Source: Pseudomonas weihenstephanensis (lineage in GTDB: Bacteria > Pseudomonadota > Gammaproteobacteria > Pseudomonadales > Pseudomonadaceae). Taken from it: a DNA stretch of 64,000 nucleotides. This document shows, in pieces, positions 1 through 6,938 of the stretch; within the stretch, counting starts at the first letter, position 1, and each line of letters opens with the position of its first letter. The notes beneath the pieces were generated by a model, which was given only the letters and a program-made list of their open reading frames with translations, had not been told where the DNA came from and did no database searches. The stretch covers positions 558,001 through 622,000 of the forward strand of contig NZ_JYLF01000002.1 of assembly GCF_001043055.1 (NCBI RefSeq). The letters run 5' to 3'. The translations under genes were made by a program, and so were the position numbers.

Positions 1-1
1 T

Positions 2-376
2 GAGGCGCGGGCCAAGGCCACGTCTATTCAGGTGGATGCCAGCACCCTGAACAACCCGGAAAAACTCAAGCAGTTCCAGGACGCGCAAAACCAACTGACA
101 GGTGCCTTGAGCCGTTTGATGGTGGTGTCGGAACGTTACCCGGACCTCAAATCCAACCAGAACTTCCTCTCGTTGCAATCGCAACTTGAAGGCACGGAAA
201 ACCGCATCAGCGTGGCCCGTCGCGACTTTATTCTTGCGGTAGAGCGCTACAACACTGAAATCCGCACCTTCCCGGGCCGTCTGTGGCATGCCGTGATGTA
301 CAGCGACTTGCCGGTCCGCCCAACCTTCGAAGCCACCACGCCGGACGCCGACAAAGCGCCTGAAGTGAAGTTTTAA
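2..376 (+). CDS. lemA: LemA family protein, C-terminal part (truncated by window edge)
   Basis: The reading frame is open from base 2 and continues upstream of the window, so only about the last 124 residues are visible. The visible sequence has the features of the LemA family: a helical region with RYPDLKSN, the N-x-R-x-x-x-A-R-R-x-F-x-x-x-V-x-x-YN pattern (ENRISVARRDFILAVERYN) and a short tail after the FPG motif. LemA proteins are inner-membrane proteins with an N-terminal TM helix and a helical bundle; their molecular role is not firmly established. Two TPM-domain genes follow on the same strand. The lemA-TPM-TPM arrangement is common in proteobacteria and suggests joint work at the membrane. 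The TAA stop precedes a large REP-like hairpin. Confidence 0.92.
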   Translation, partial: EARAKATSIQVDASTLNNPEKLKQFQDAQNQLTGALSRLMVVSERYPDLKSNQNFLSLQSQLEGTENRISVARRDFILAVERYNTEIRTFPGRLWHAVMYSDLPVRPTFEATTPDADKAPEVKF

Positions 377-398
377 GTCGCCTGGTCAATACGCGAGT

Positions 399-451
399 CC
401 CGTAGCAGCTGCCGAGGAACGAAGGCTGCGTTCCTCGGCAACTGCTACGGG
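399..451. repeat. REP-like palindromic element
   Basis: A long inverted repeat: the 23-base left arm (399-421) and the right arm (429-451) pair with a single mismatch around a 7-base loop (AAGGCTG). Base composition (CCCGTAGCAG...GAGGAACG) is that of extragenic palindromes of the P. putida / P. fluorescens group. It sits between lemA and the TPM gene. There is no T-tract, so it is read as a REP element rather than a simple terminator. A related fragment lies near 25354-25436. Confidence 0.75.
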
Positions 452-484
452 TACGCCTTCCCCCTTCCAATCAGCGTGGTGCAG

Positions 485-1228
485 ATGCGTATATCAAGAC
501 TGGGGTCAGGCCTGCTGCTGTGGCTATTTATAGCCACGGCCCAGGCGCTGACATTTCCCGCACTCAGCGGACGGGTAGTGGACGACGGGCAAATGCTCGA
601 TCCCGCCACACGTCAGCAATTGACGCAATCGCTAGAAGCCCACGAAAAAGCCACCGGCGAGCAGGTGGTGGTAGTGACCGTGCCTGATTTGCAAGGCACC
701 CCCATTGAAGACTTCGGCTACCAATTGGGGCGCACCTGGGGCATCGGTCAAAAGGACAAAAACAACGGTGCCTTGCTGATCATTGCCCGTGACGACCGCA
801 AATTGCGCATCGAGGTCGGTTATGGGCTGGAAGACCGCCTCACAGACGCGCAATCGTCGGTAATCCTCAATCAAGTCATCACGCCTGCCTTTAAAGCGGG
901 CCACTTCAGCCAGGGCATCAGCGACGGTGTTGCAGCGATCCTTCAGGTGTTGGGTGGCGATCCATTGGCCGAACCGGCTTACGCCAGCGGGCAGGGCGAT
1001 GGCAATGACTTGCTGGCCGAACATCCCTTTGTCGTACTGCTGTTATTCGTCCTGTTTGTCATAGTGGTTGCCGCGTGCCAGTTCTACGGCATCTGCAACT
1101 CGGGCGGCGGGGGCGGTTCACGCTCCGGCGGTTTTGGCGGGGGCGGTTTTGGTGGTGGCTCAGGAGGCGGCGGCTTTAGTGGCGGCGGTGGCAGCTTTGG
1201 CGGCGGCGGTGCCTCGGGCGGCTGGTAA
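485..1228 (+). CDS. TPM-domain membrane protein with glycine-rich tail (YgcG-like)
   Basis: About 247 aa. An N-terminal signal peptide (hydrophobic GLLLWLFIATAQA) is followed by a TPM domain (roughly residues 25-165, with GRVVDDG near its start and the conserved RKLRIEVGYGLE segment). A single TM helix follows (PFVVLLLFVLFVIVVAA), then a GGGG/GGF-rich tail of about 45 residues. TPM proteins of this architecture occur beside lemA and are thought to act at the envelope; their biochemical role is unsettled. The frame also contains GTG codons at 476 and 479; ATG 485 is preferred because the signal peptide begins there, although no strong Shine-Dalgarno (SD) site is visible for any of them. Confidence 0.85.
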   Translation: MRISRLGSGLLLWLFIATAQALTFPALSGRVVDDGQMLDPATRQQLTQSLEAHEKATGEQVVVVTVPDLQGTPIEDFGYQLGRTWGIGQKDKNNGALLIIARDDRKLRIEVGYGLEDRLTDAQSSVILNQVITPAFKAGHFSQGISDGVAAILQVLGGDPLAEPAYASGQGDGNDLLAEHPFVVLLLFVLFVIVVAACQFYGICNSGGGGGSRSGGFGGGGFGGGSGGGGFSGGGGSFGGGGASGGW

Positions 1229-1256
1229 TTCAATTTTCAGGCGAGCATAAACACTC

Positions 1257-1871
1257 ATGGCTTTACTCACACAAGCGCAACAACGGCAGGTCGAAGAAGC
1301 GGTCACCCGCGCCGAGCAACACACAGACGCCGAAATTGTCACTGTGTTAGCCCCGCGCGCGGACGACTACAGTTACATCCCGTTGCTCTGGGCCAGCTTG
1401 ATCGCCTTGCTGGTGCCCGCATTGGCGCACTTTTTTATCGGCGGCATTCAGATCTATTCGCTGCTCCTGCTGCAATGGGCCAGCTTTGTCTTCCTCAGCC
1501 TGATCTTTCGCATCCCGGCGATTACCACCCGCTTGATCCCGCCCCGTGTGCGGCATTGGCGGGCCAGCAACCTGGCGCGGCGCCAGTTTCTGGAGCAAAA
1601 GCTGCACCACACGCAAGGCCGTACCGGTGTACTGATCTTTGTCAGCGAAGCCGAGCGTTACGTTGAAATTCTGGTGGATGAAGGCATTTCTCGCCATCTG
1701 GATAACAGCGACTGGGGCAGCATCGTCAGTGATTTCACGCGTCGGGTGGGTCTGGGTCATACCGCCGAAGGTTTTATTGCCTGCATTGAGGCCAGCGCGC
1801 AATTGCTGGCGCAACACATCCCCAAAACCCAACCGCGTAATCAATTGCCGAATCGGTTGGTGATGTTGTAA
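1257..1871 (+). CDS. TPM-domain membrane protein, second copy
   Basis: 204 aa, 28 bases after the previous gene and on the same strand. It starts with a short helical segment resembling the beginning of a TPM domain (EEAVTRAEQHTDAEIVTVLAPR), then two closely spaced hydrophobic helices (about residues 40-80), then the remainder of the TPM fold (TGVLIFVSEAERYVEILVD). The TPM domain is therefore split by an inserted membrane hairpin, a known layout for the second TPM gene of lemA clusters. No signal peptide. It probably forms an operon with lemA and the first TPM gene, ended by the hairpin at 1897-1923. Confidence 0.85.
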   Translation: MALLTQAQQRQVEEAVTRAEQHTDAEIVTVLAPRADDYSYIPLLWASLIALLVPALAHFFIGGIQIYSLLLLQWASFVFLSLIFRIPAITTRLIPPRVRHWRASNLARRQFLEQKLHHTQGRTGVLIFVSEAERYVEILVDEGISRHLDNSDWGSIVSDFTRRVGLGHTAEGFIACIEASAQLLAQHIPKTQPRNQLPNRLVML

Positions 1872-1896
1872 TCGTTTTCTTTGTGATCCTGATGTT

Positions 1897-1930
1897 TCTG
1901 ATACTTCGCTAAGAAGTATCAGACTTTTGT
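1897..1930 (+). terminator. Probable Rho-independent terminator after the lemA-TPM operon
   Basis: A perfect 11-base stem TCTGATACTTC / GAAGTATCAGA with loop GCTAA (1897-1923), followed by CTTTTGT. It lies about 25 bases after the stop of the second TPM gene and marks the point where composition turns AT-rich. Confidence 0.7.
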
Positions 1931-2125
1931 AATGTCCTCTTTGTGGTTTTATTCTTGTGTCTGCGTAAGTAAGTTCTTGCGAATCTGCAATATAAGTTTC
2001 CGCTATTTATAGTTCTCTTTGTTGTGGAAAACTGTGTTGTCATTTTTTTGAATGATGGCTAGGTTGTATTGTGTCCGGGTGTTTTTTTGATGTGCTCTGA
2101 GGTTGATAAAATATGGGGGGCGGGA

Positions 2126-2347
2126 ATGAAGCTTACATCTAGGGAGAAAGAGGTGCTTGATTTGCTTATGGGTGGGCGCACAAATAAGGCGATAGCACAA
2201 CAGTTGCTAATTAGTGATTTTACGGTTCGGGATCATGTGTCGTCATTGTTGTCAAAGCATGGTGTGGGAAACCGTATGGCGCTAATGGTGGTGGTTAGTC
2301 GTTTGGGTGACAACGCCCGAAAATTAACGAAACCCCTACGGATGTAG
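2126..2347 (+). CDS. Solo LuxR/GerE-type HTH transcriptional regulator
   Basis: 73 aa, consisting almost only of a GerE/LuxR C-terminal DNA-binding domain: LTSREKEVLDLLMGGRTNK, AIAQQLLISDFTVRDHVSS (the recognition-helix region) and a short tail. No receiver or autoinducer-binding domain is present, so any activating signal must come through another protein or through expression level. ATG 2126 is chosen because a GGGGGGCGGGA Shine-Dalgarno stretch sits just before it; in-frame TTG 2069 and ATG 2090 upstream are less convincing. It is the first gene of an AT-rich block and is followed at 56 bases by a three-gene same-strand cluster that it may control (inference). Confidence 0.85.
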   Translation: MKLTSREKEVLDLLMGGRTNKAIAQQLLISDFTVRDHVSSLLSKHGVGNRMALMVVVSRLGDNARKLTKPLRM

Positions 2348-2403
2348 GGTTGCTGTATCAATATTGAGGGTTTAGTTTTAAGTCAATCGCGCAAGAGGCA
2401 GGA

Positions 2404-2955
2404 ATGAAGAAGTCACCTTTTTATATACCGCCTGGTTATGTGGCGACTCGGATGGATTTAGTGGTGATGGTCTTTTATTGTCTGCTTATGTTTGGGCTAG
2501 GCTTGATGATGTGGGAGGCGCGTGTAGAGGTGCCGCCGGTGCCGAAAGAAGTAGTGCTGCGCAGCGCGTATGTGACTCAGCCTTTGAGTAGATCAAAATC
2601 ATCAGTGTATTTGTATTTTAATGTGGAGCGGGGCGAGGGTGATTATAAATACAGTATTGAGTTCCCCAGTTATGAGTCAAATTCATTGAATGTTCGCAAG
2701 CATGGAAAGTTGTGGGTGGCTGTAGACGCTAATAGTGATAATGAATTTGTTTGGGCAGTCTACGATGATGAGTTTCGACTGATGATGAGCCGTCAGCAGA
2801 TAGCGCAGTGGGCGAAGGATAATAATTTCAGGAGTTATCTTATGATTGCCTGTTTCTATTTGGCCGTAGGTTATTTTGTATTTTATATCATTAGGTACGG
2901 TGTTTTTAATCGATATTGCCAGAGGAAGGTATTCAGTGAGGATAGAGAAAGTTGA
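2404..2955 (+). CDS. Unrecognised two-TM membrane protein
   Basis: 183 aa of no family I recognise. Hydrophobic segments at about residues 18-37 (LVVMVFYCLLMFGLGLMMW) and 145-165 (YLMIACFYLAVGYFVFYII) flank a polar domain of about 105 residues, presumably extracytoplasmic. The basic C-terminal tail is RYCQRKVFSEDRES. The ATG at 2404 is preceded by AGGCAGGA. Its 3' end overlaps the start of the oxygenase gene by about 20 bases, indicating translational coupling. Composition is clearly more AT-rich than the flanking core genes. An immunity or anchoring role for the neighbouring products is possible but unsupported by homology. Confidence 0.75.
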   Translation: MKKSPFYIPPGYVATRMDLVVMVFYCLLMFGLGLMMWEARVEVPPVPKEVVLRSAYVTQPLSRSKSSVYLYFNVERGEGDYKYSIEFPSYESNSLNVRKHGKLWVAVDANSDNEFVWAVYDDEFRLMMSRQQIAQWAKDNNFRSYLMIACFYLAVGYFVFYIIRYGVFNRYCQRKVFSEDRES

Positions 2956-3520
2956 CGAATCAATTTATGTGATTGATGATTTTTTGACAGAAGCTGAAGA
3001 GAGTGAAATCAATATTCAGCTCAAGGGAGAGGTGTGGCGGTATAACTGGCCAAATTATGAGGCTTTACCCTTTGTCAGACCCTGCTGGCATGTATTTATA
3101 GCCGGCAAGGGTCGCCCGCTTGGCCAGTCAAGCCTTGATGAATTGAGGGGCAATCAGGCTTGGGGTTTTTTGACGGGGGTGTGGGAACGCTTTTTAGCCT
3201 TGCATACATTTAAAGTGACTTTGCTTGGTGTTTATGCAAATGGACAGACGTTTGGTCAAGACACAATTATTCATCGAGATAATAAAGTTCATCCGGGTTT
3301 AACCATTATTGTGTTTTGCAATGAATATTGGCCGACCTCGTGGGGAGGTGAGCTGGTTTTTTACGATGAAACTAAAGCAAATATTATTAAGGCGGTTCTT
3401 CCTAAATCAAAGAGAGTGGTTGTGTTCGATGGACGAATACCCCATGCAGCCCGATCACCTTCGGCCAAGTGCGATCAGGTCAGGATGACTCTGGCGTTTA
3501 AAACAATAATTGAGGAATAG
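2936..3520 (+). CDS. 2-oxoglutarate/Fe(II)-dependent oxygenase, prolyl 4-hydroxylase-like
   Basis: 194 aa from GTG 2936, which has an AGGAAG Shine-Dalgarno 7 bases upstream. The frame is open further upstream to 2876, but that part overlaps the previous gene. The double-stranded beta-helix signature is complete: the iron ligands H113-x-D115 (IIHRDN) and H170 (RIPHAAR), and R183 as the likely 2-oxoglutarate salt bridge. A YWPTSWGGEL segment of the P4Hc type (residues 131-140) lies between them. Members hydroxylate prolines or other residues in proteins, or small molecules. The adjacent gene encodes a PSPPPPPH tract, a candidate substrate (inference). The start overlaps the upstream membrane-protein gene. 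Confidence 0.85.
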   Translation: MRIEKVDESIYVIDDFLTEAEESEINIQLKGEVWRYNWPNYEALPFVRPCWHVFIAGKGRPLGQSSLDELRGNQAWGFLTGVWERFLALHTFKVTLLGVYANGQTFGQDTIIHRDNKVHPGLTIIVFCNEYWPTSWGGELVFYDETKANIIKAVLPKSKRVVVFDGRIPHAARSPSAKCDQVRMTLAFKTIIEE

Positions 3521-3523
3521 CAG

Positions 3524-4336
3524 ATGGCAGGAAAAACAGAAATAATTATAGGTGTGATTAATGACGGTGCTACCGTCGGTTCGGGTGCAATGGCCATCTC
3601 GGATCAGTTTATAATGAATAGCCAAGGAATGGAGTTGGTGAGTCAGACGGCACAGACCGGGGCTGTTATTGCCAGTATTACTTCAGTGACAAAATTGGCT
3701 GGCCCTTATGTGCCAATAATAAGTATGCCTGGCAATATCATCGCAGGCACGATCACTTTTTTGAAGGTGGGAGTGGATGTCAGAGAGGGTCGAGAAATAA
3801 GACCTGGGGATGTATTGAGTCTGGTAGGGAATGTGGCAGGGATTATTGGTACTTTCGCTATTTTGGTGGGAGCTTCTTCTGGTCTTGTCGCGGGGGCCGT
3901 CGTGGCTTCTGCAGTGGCGAGTTTTCTGTCGATTATTAGCTCTGAAACATTTGGTCGAATTATGAAATCGGCTGGAGGTTTCTTTGGCAATAACCCTTCC
4001 GATAACTACCTCGATTATATGTGCGCACCGGATATGAAGATTGTTGATCGTAATACGCTGAGGCTGGGGTATGCCAATAGGATGTTGTCCTGTCATTGGA
4101 TATCGGCGACGGGAGAGTTGCAGCCTTTTTCAACTGTTGCCCCCGATCTTGGCAACGGAATAGGTGGTGGTTTTATCGGCGGTACATATACTCCGTCCAG
4201 GCCTGTGATTCCGTCACCACCGCCTCCCCCTCATAATGTAGGCAATGTAGGTATCAGTATTATTATTGGTGGCAACACCTATGATGCAGGGGATGAATAT
4301 GGATGTTGCACAGGCACCAGTGACGGTTATATATAA
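3524..4336 (+). CDS. Hydrophobic Gly/Ala-rich protein with polyproline tract, function unknown
   Basis: 270 aa, three bases after the oxygenase stop. Two long apolar Gly/Ala/Ile/Val stretches (about residues 46-80 and 97-139) could be membrane-inserting hairpins. There is no classical signal peptide. The C-terminal third is low complexity: GNGIGGGFIGG, then PSRPVIPSPPPPPH (about residues 224-237), a GISIIIGG segment and a terminal Cys-Cys motif (YGCCTGT). I do not recognise the family. The composition would fit a pore-forming or surface-exposed secreted protein, and the proline run is a plausible target of the adjacent hydroxylase-like enzyme; both are inferences. AT-rich like its neighbours. 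Confidence 0.7.
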   Translation: MAGKTEIIIGVINDGATVGSGAMAISDQFIMNSQGMELVSQTAQTGAVIASITSVTKLAGPYVPIISMPGNIIAGTITFLKVGVDVREGREIRPGDVLSLVGNVAGIIGTFAILVGASSGLVAGAVVASAVASFLSIISSETFGRIMKSAGGFFGNNPSDNYLDYMCAPDMKIVDRNTLRLGYANRMLSCHWISATGELQPFSTVAPDLGNGIGGGFIGGTYTPSRPVIPSPPPPPHNVGNVGISIIIGGNTYDAGDEYGCCTGTSDGYI

Positions 4337-4631
4337 TTGTTTTCATGATTGACTTGTTTGTCGACGTAATAACGCGTTAAAGCACCACATTTAGGCTGTT
4401 CGAATGACCGTTTATGCATGCCGGCCGGTGGCATTTTCAGGGTTTTATCCATGTCAATTTCATGTGGTTGGTTACGCCACTGAGTCTTTGCAATTGCAGG
4501 AAGGGTGCTCGTCAGAACCCCACGAAGACTGCGCTGCAAAATTACCCCGTGCCCTGTGCCGCCAACCCGCCTAAAATACCCGCCATTGTTTTCTGATTTC
4601 CCCTCCTGCATCCCCCGAGGCACCTTTTTCA

Positions 4632-5849
4632 ATGTCAGTGACTGCTACCACCGCCCCGTCTGTGCCGGATCATCGTGCGCAATTTTTGAACCTGCTGGAA
4701 ACCGGCCTGGCTCAAAACTCCTTCATCAAGCTGGTGCTGGCCAAGTACGTCGGCCCGGACGCCGAGTTGCAGCGGGTCATCATCAAGCAGGTTACGGTCA
4801 AGGATCAGCCTTGCCTGTCGTTTGTCTATCGCTATAAGACCCGCGATATCACCAAGAACTTCCCCCTTGATGAGGCCGTGACGACCATTGCCGGGGTGCT
4901 GCCTGAAGCGTTCAAAAATGCGCATCTATTGACCCTCACTGACGAAGTGCAACTGGAGTACAGCAAAAAGGGCAAAAGCTCGCTGTTCAAGGGTAAAAGT
5001 CAGCAGGCCCGTGAACTGCCTTCGGCTGAACACAATCGCGAGAAGAACCGTTTTCTGGATTTGACCCGCCCCTTTCTTGCCGACCTTGGGGTGACCAACA
5101 AGCAGCAGGAACTGATCCCGGCGATGTCGCGCAAGTGGAAGCAGATCAACAAGTTCATCGAAGTGTTCTCACACGCGCTGAGCAGTTCGCCGCTTGCGCT
5201 AGACCAGCCCATCAAAGTGGCTGACTTCGGCTCGGGCAAGGGCTATCTGACGTTTGCCATTCACGATTACTTGCGTCACAGCCTGCAAGCCGAAGGCGTG
5301 GTCACCGGCGTTGAGCTGCGTGAAGACATGGTCACGTTGTGCAATAACGCAGCGCAGCGTCTGGAGCATCCGGGCCTGAGCTTTCAGCACGGTGACGTGC
5401 GCAGTTTTGCGCCCACTCCGATTGACGTGATGATCGCCTTGCATGCCTGTGACATTGCCACTGACTACGCGATTCACATGGGCATCCGCTCGGGCGCCGC
5501 GATCATCATGTGCTCGCCGTGCTGCCATAAGCAGATCCGCCTGCAAATCCAGAGCCCGGCGCTGCTCAAGCCGATGCTGCAATACGGCCTGCATTTGGGT
5601 CAACAGGCCGAAATGGTCACCGACAGCCTGCGTGCGCTGTTCCTTGAAGCCTGTGGTTATGAAACCAAAGTGTTCGAGTTCATCTCGCTGGAGCACACCA
5701 ACAAAAACAAAATGATCCTTGCGGTCAAGCGCGCCGAACCGGTTGATAACGCGCAGTTGCGGGTGAAAATCCAGGAATTGAAGGCGTTCTACAGCATTCA
5801 GGAGCATTGCCTGGAAACCCTGCTGCAAGCGGACGGGTTGCTGAAGTAA
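4632..5849 (+). CDS. Class I SAM-dependent methyltransferase
   Basis: 405 aa. An N-terminal domain of about 160 residues rich in basic and aromatic residues precedes a Rossmann-fold methyltransferase domain. Motif I is VADFGSGKGYLTF (about residues 196-208), the acidic motif II is GVELRED, and a later ALHACDIATD segment and a Cys-rich CSPCCHKQIR motif follow. The pattern resembles the Methyltransf_32 / DUF2431-like group, proposed to act on RNA or protein; the substrate is not evident from sequence. Composition is back to the core Pseudomonas range, so the boundary of the AT-rich islet lies in the 295 bases before it, in which I see no other gene. Confidence 0.8.
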   Translation: MSVTATTAPSVPDHRAQFLNLLETGLAQNSFIKLVLAKYVGPDAELQRVIIKQVTVKDQPCLSFVYRYKTRDITKNFPLDEAVTTIAGVLPEAFKNAHLLTLTDEVQLEYSKKGKSSLFKGKSQQARELPSAEHNREKNRFLDLTRPFLADLGVTNKQQELIPAMSRKWKQINKFIEVFSHALSSSPLALDQPIKVADFGSGKGYLTFAIHDYLRHSLQAEGVVTGVELREDMVTLCNNAAQRLEHPGLSFQHGDVRSFAPTPIDVMIALHACDIATDYAIHMGIRSGAAIIMCSPCCHKQIRLQIQSPALLKPMLQYGLHLGQQAEMVTDSLRALFLEACGYETKVFEFISLEHTNKNKMILAVKRAEPVDNAQLRVKIQELKAFYSIQEHCLETLLQADGLLK

Positions 5850-5985
5850 ATCGGTGTAGTACCCGGTTATTACCCGCGTAGGTACTGTGCGTCTACTCTT
5901 GCAGGTGTTAACGAGTCCCCAGCACAGCGCCTACCGGCGTCTGTTGGGTATGCACTCCAAGCCTTAACTCACAGGAGTACGCAGC

Positions 5986-6567
5986 ATGGCGGCGAAAAAG
6001 ATTTTGATGCTGGTGGGCGATTACGTCGAAGATTACGAAGTGATGGTGCCGTTTCAGGCGCTATTGATGATCGGCCATCAGGTGCATGCGGTTTGTCCGG
6101 GTAAAAAATCGGGGCAGACAGTGCGTACCGCGATTCATGACTTTGAAGGCGATCAGACCTACAGCGAAAAACCGGGCCATCTGTTTGCCCTGAACTTCGA
6201 TTTCGACGCAGTCAACGCCCGCGATTACGACGCGCTGTTAGTGCCCGGTGGTCGTGCGCCGGAATACCTGCGTTTGAACGAAAAGGTTCTGGAGTGGGTA
6301 CGTGACTTCGACAAGGCGGGCAAACCGATTGCCGCGGTCTGTCACGGTGCGCAATTGCTGGCCGCGGCCGGCATCCTGGCAGGCCGTGAGTGCAGTGCAT
6401 ACCCCGCATGTGCCCCGGAAGTGCGTTTGGCGGGCGGTACTTATATTGATATCGACGTGAACCAGGTCCATGTGCAGGGCAACCTGGTGACAGCCCCCGC
6501 GTGGCCAGCGCATCCGGCCTGGCTGAGCGCTTTTCTGGGTCTGTTGGGGACTTCCATTTCCTTGTAA
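5986..6567 (+). CDS. DJ-1/PfpI superfamily protein
   Basis: 193 aa, the usual length for PfpI/YhbO-type proteins. Seen: the N-terminal [15 protein letters not shown] segment whose Glu/Asp is part of the active-site region, [13 protein letters not shown], and the nucleophile elbow [13 protein letters not shown] containing the catalytic Cys. Family members include cysteine-dependent proteases/deglycases and stress chaperones; which activity applies cannot be read here. It has an AGGAGT-type ribosome site before ATG 5986, and an RHH protein gene begins 15 bases after its stop, suggesting a two-gene operon. A second family member lies at 59739-60425. Confidence 0.85.
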   Translation: MAAKKILMLVGDYVEDYEVMVPFQALLMIGHQVHAVCPGKKSGQTVRTAIHDFEGDQTYSEKPGHLFALNFDFDAVNARDYDALLVPGGRAPEYLRLNEKVLEWVRDFDKAGKPIAAVCHGAQLLAAAGILAGRECSAYPACAPEVRLAGGTYIDIDVNQVHVQGNLVTAPAWPAHPAWLSAFLGLLGTSISL

Positions 6568-6582
6568 GGCGAGGGTGTGACC

Positions 6583-6888
6583 ATGTGTGAGCTGTACGTT
6601 AAAGCCGACCCGATTCTGTACGAATCACGCTCGCGCTCTCTGCGTATTTGCGGCGTGGTCACCACGTTGCGACTGGAAAACCAGTTTTGGGACATCCTCA
6701 GTGAGATCGCACAAGCGGATGGCATGACCACCAATCAATTGGTGGCCAAGCTCTACGAGGAAGTGATGGATTACCGCGGCGAAGTGGTCAACTTCGCCTC
6801 GTTCTTGCGCGTGAGTTGCACCCGCTATTTGAGCCGGCGCTCAGATCAGGCGCCGGGGCTGAGGGTGGTAACGCGTAACACCCGCTGA
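6583..6888 (+). CDS. Ribbon-helix-helix domain protein
   Basis: 101 aa from ATG 6583 (GGCGAGGG Shine-Dalgarno; an upstream in-frame GTG 6577 is less well spaced). The core SRSLRICGVVTTLRLENQFW followed by an alpha-helical DILSEIAQADGMTTNQLVAKLY is the pattern of RHH_4-type DNA-binding proteins: a short beta strand then two helices. A close relative lies in this window at 44959-45321, sharing the SRS(L/V)R-x(4)-T-LRLE-x(3)-W-(D/E)-(I/V)L layout and a V(V/K)NFxx(F/L)xRVxCxxxL ending. It may regulate or be co-transcribed with the DJ-1 gene just upstream. No target is evident. Confidence 0.75.
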   Translation: MCELYVKADPILYESRSRSLRICGVVTTLRLENQFWDILSEIAQADGMTTNQLVAKLYEEVMDYRGEVVNFASFLRVSCTRYLSRRSDQAPGLRVVTRNTR

Positions 6889-6938
6889 CCTGGCGGTGCA
6901 AACCCGCAGCCTGCGCCAGTTCCTCTTACAGGGTGGGG

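Noticed and set aside
2331..2351. AACCCCTAC-GGAT-GTAGGGTT hairpin at the end of the solo LuxR gene
   Set aside because: Contains one bulge, overlaps the stop codon and lacks a T-run; too weak to call as a terminator.
4327..4632. 101-aa minus-strand ORF overlapping the gap before the methyltransferase
   Set aside because: Low-complexity composition, no ribosome site and overlaps the end of the islet gene and a plus-strand ORF; regarded as spurious.
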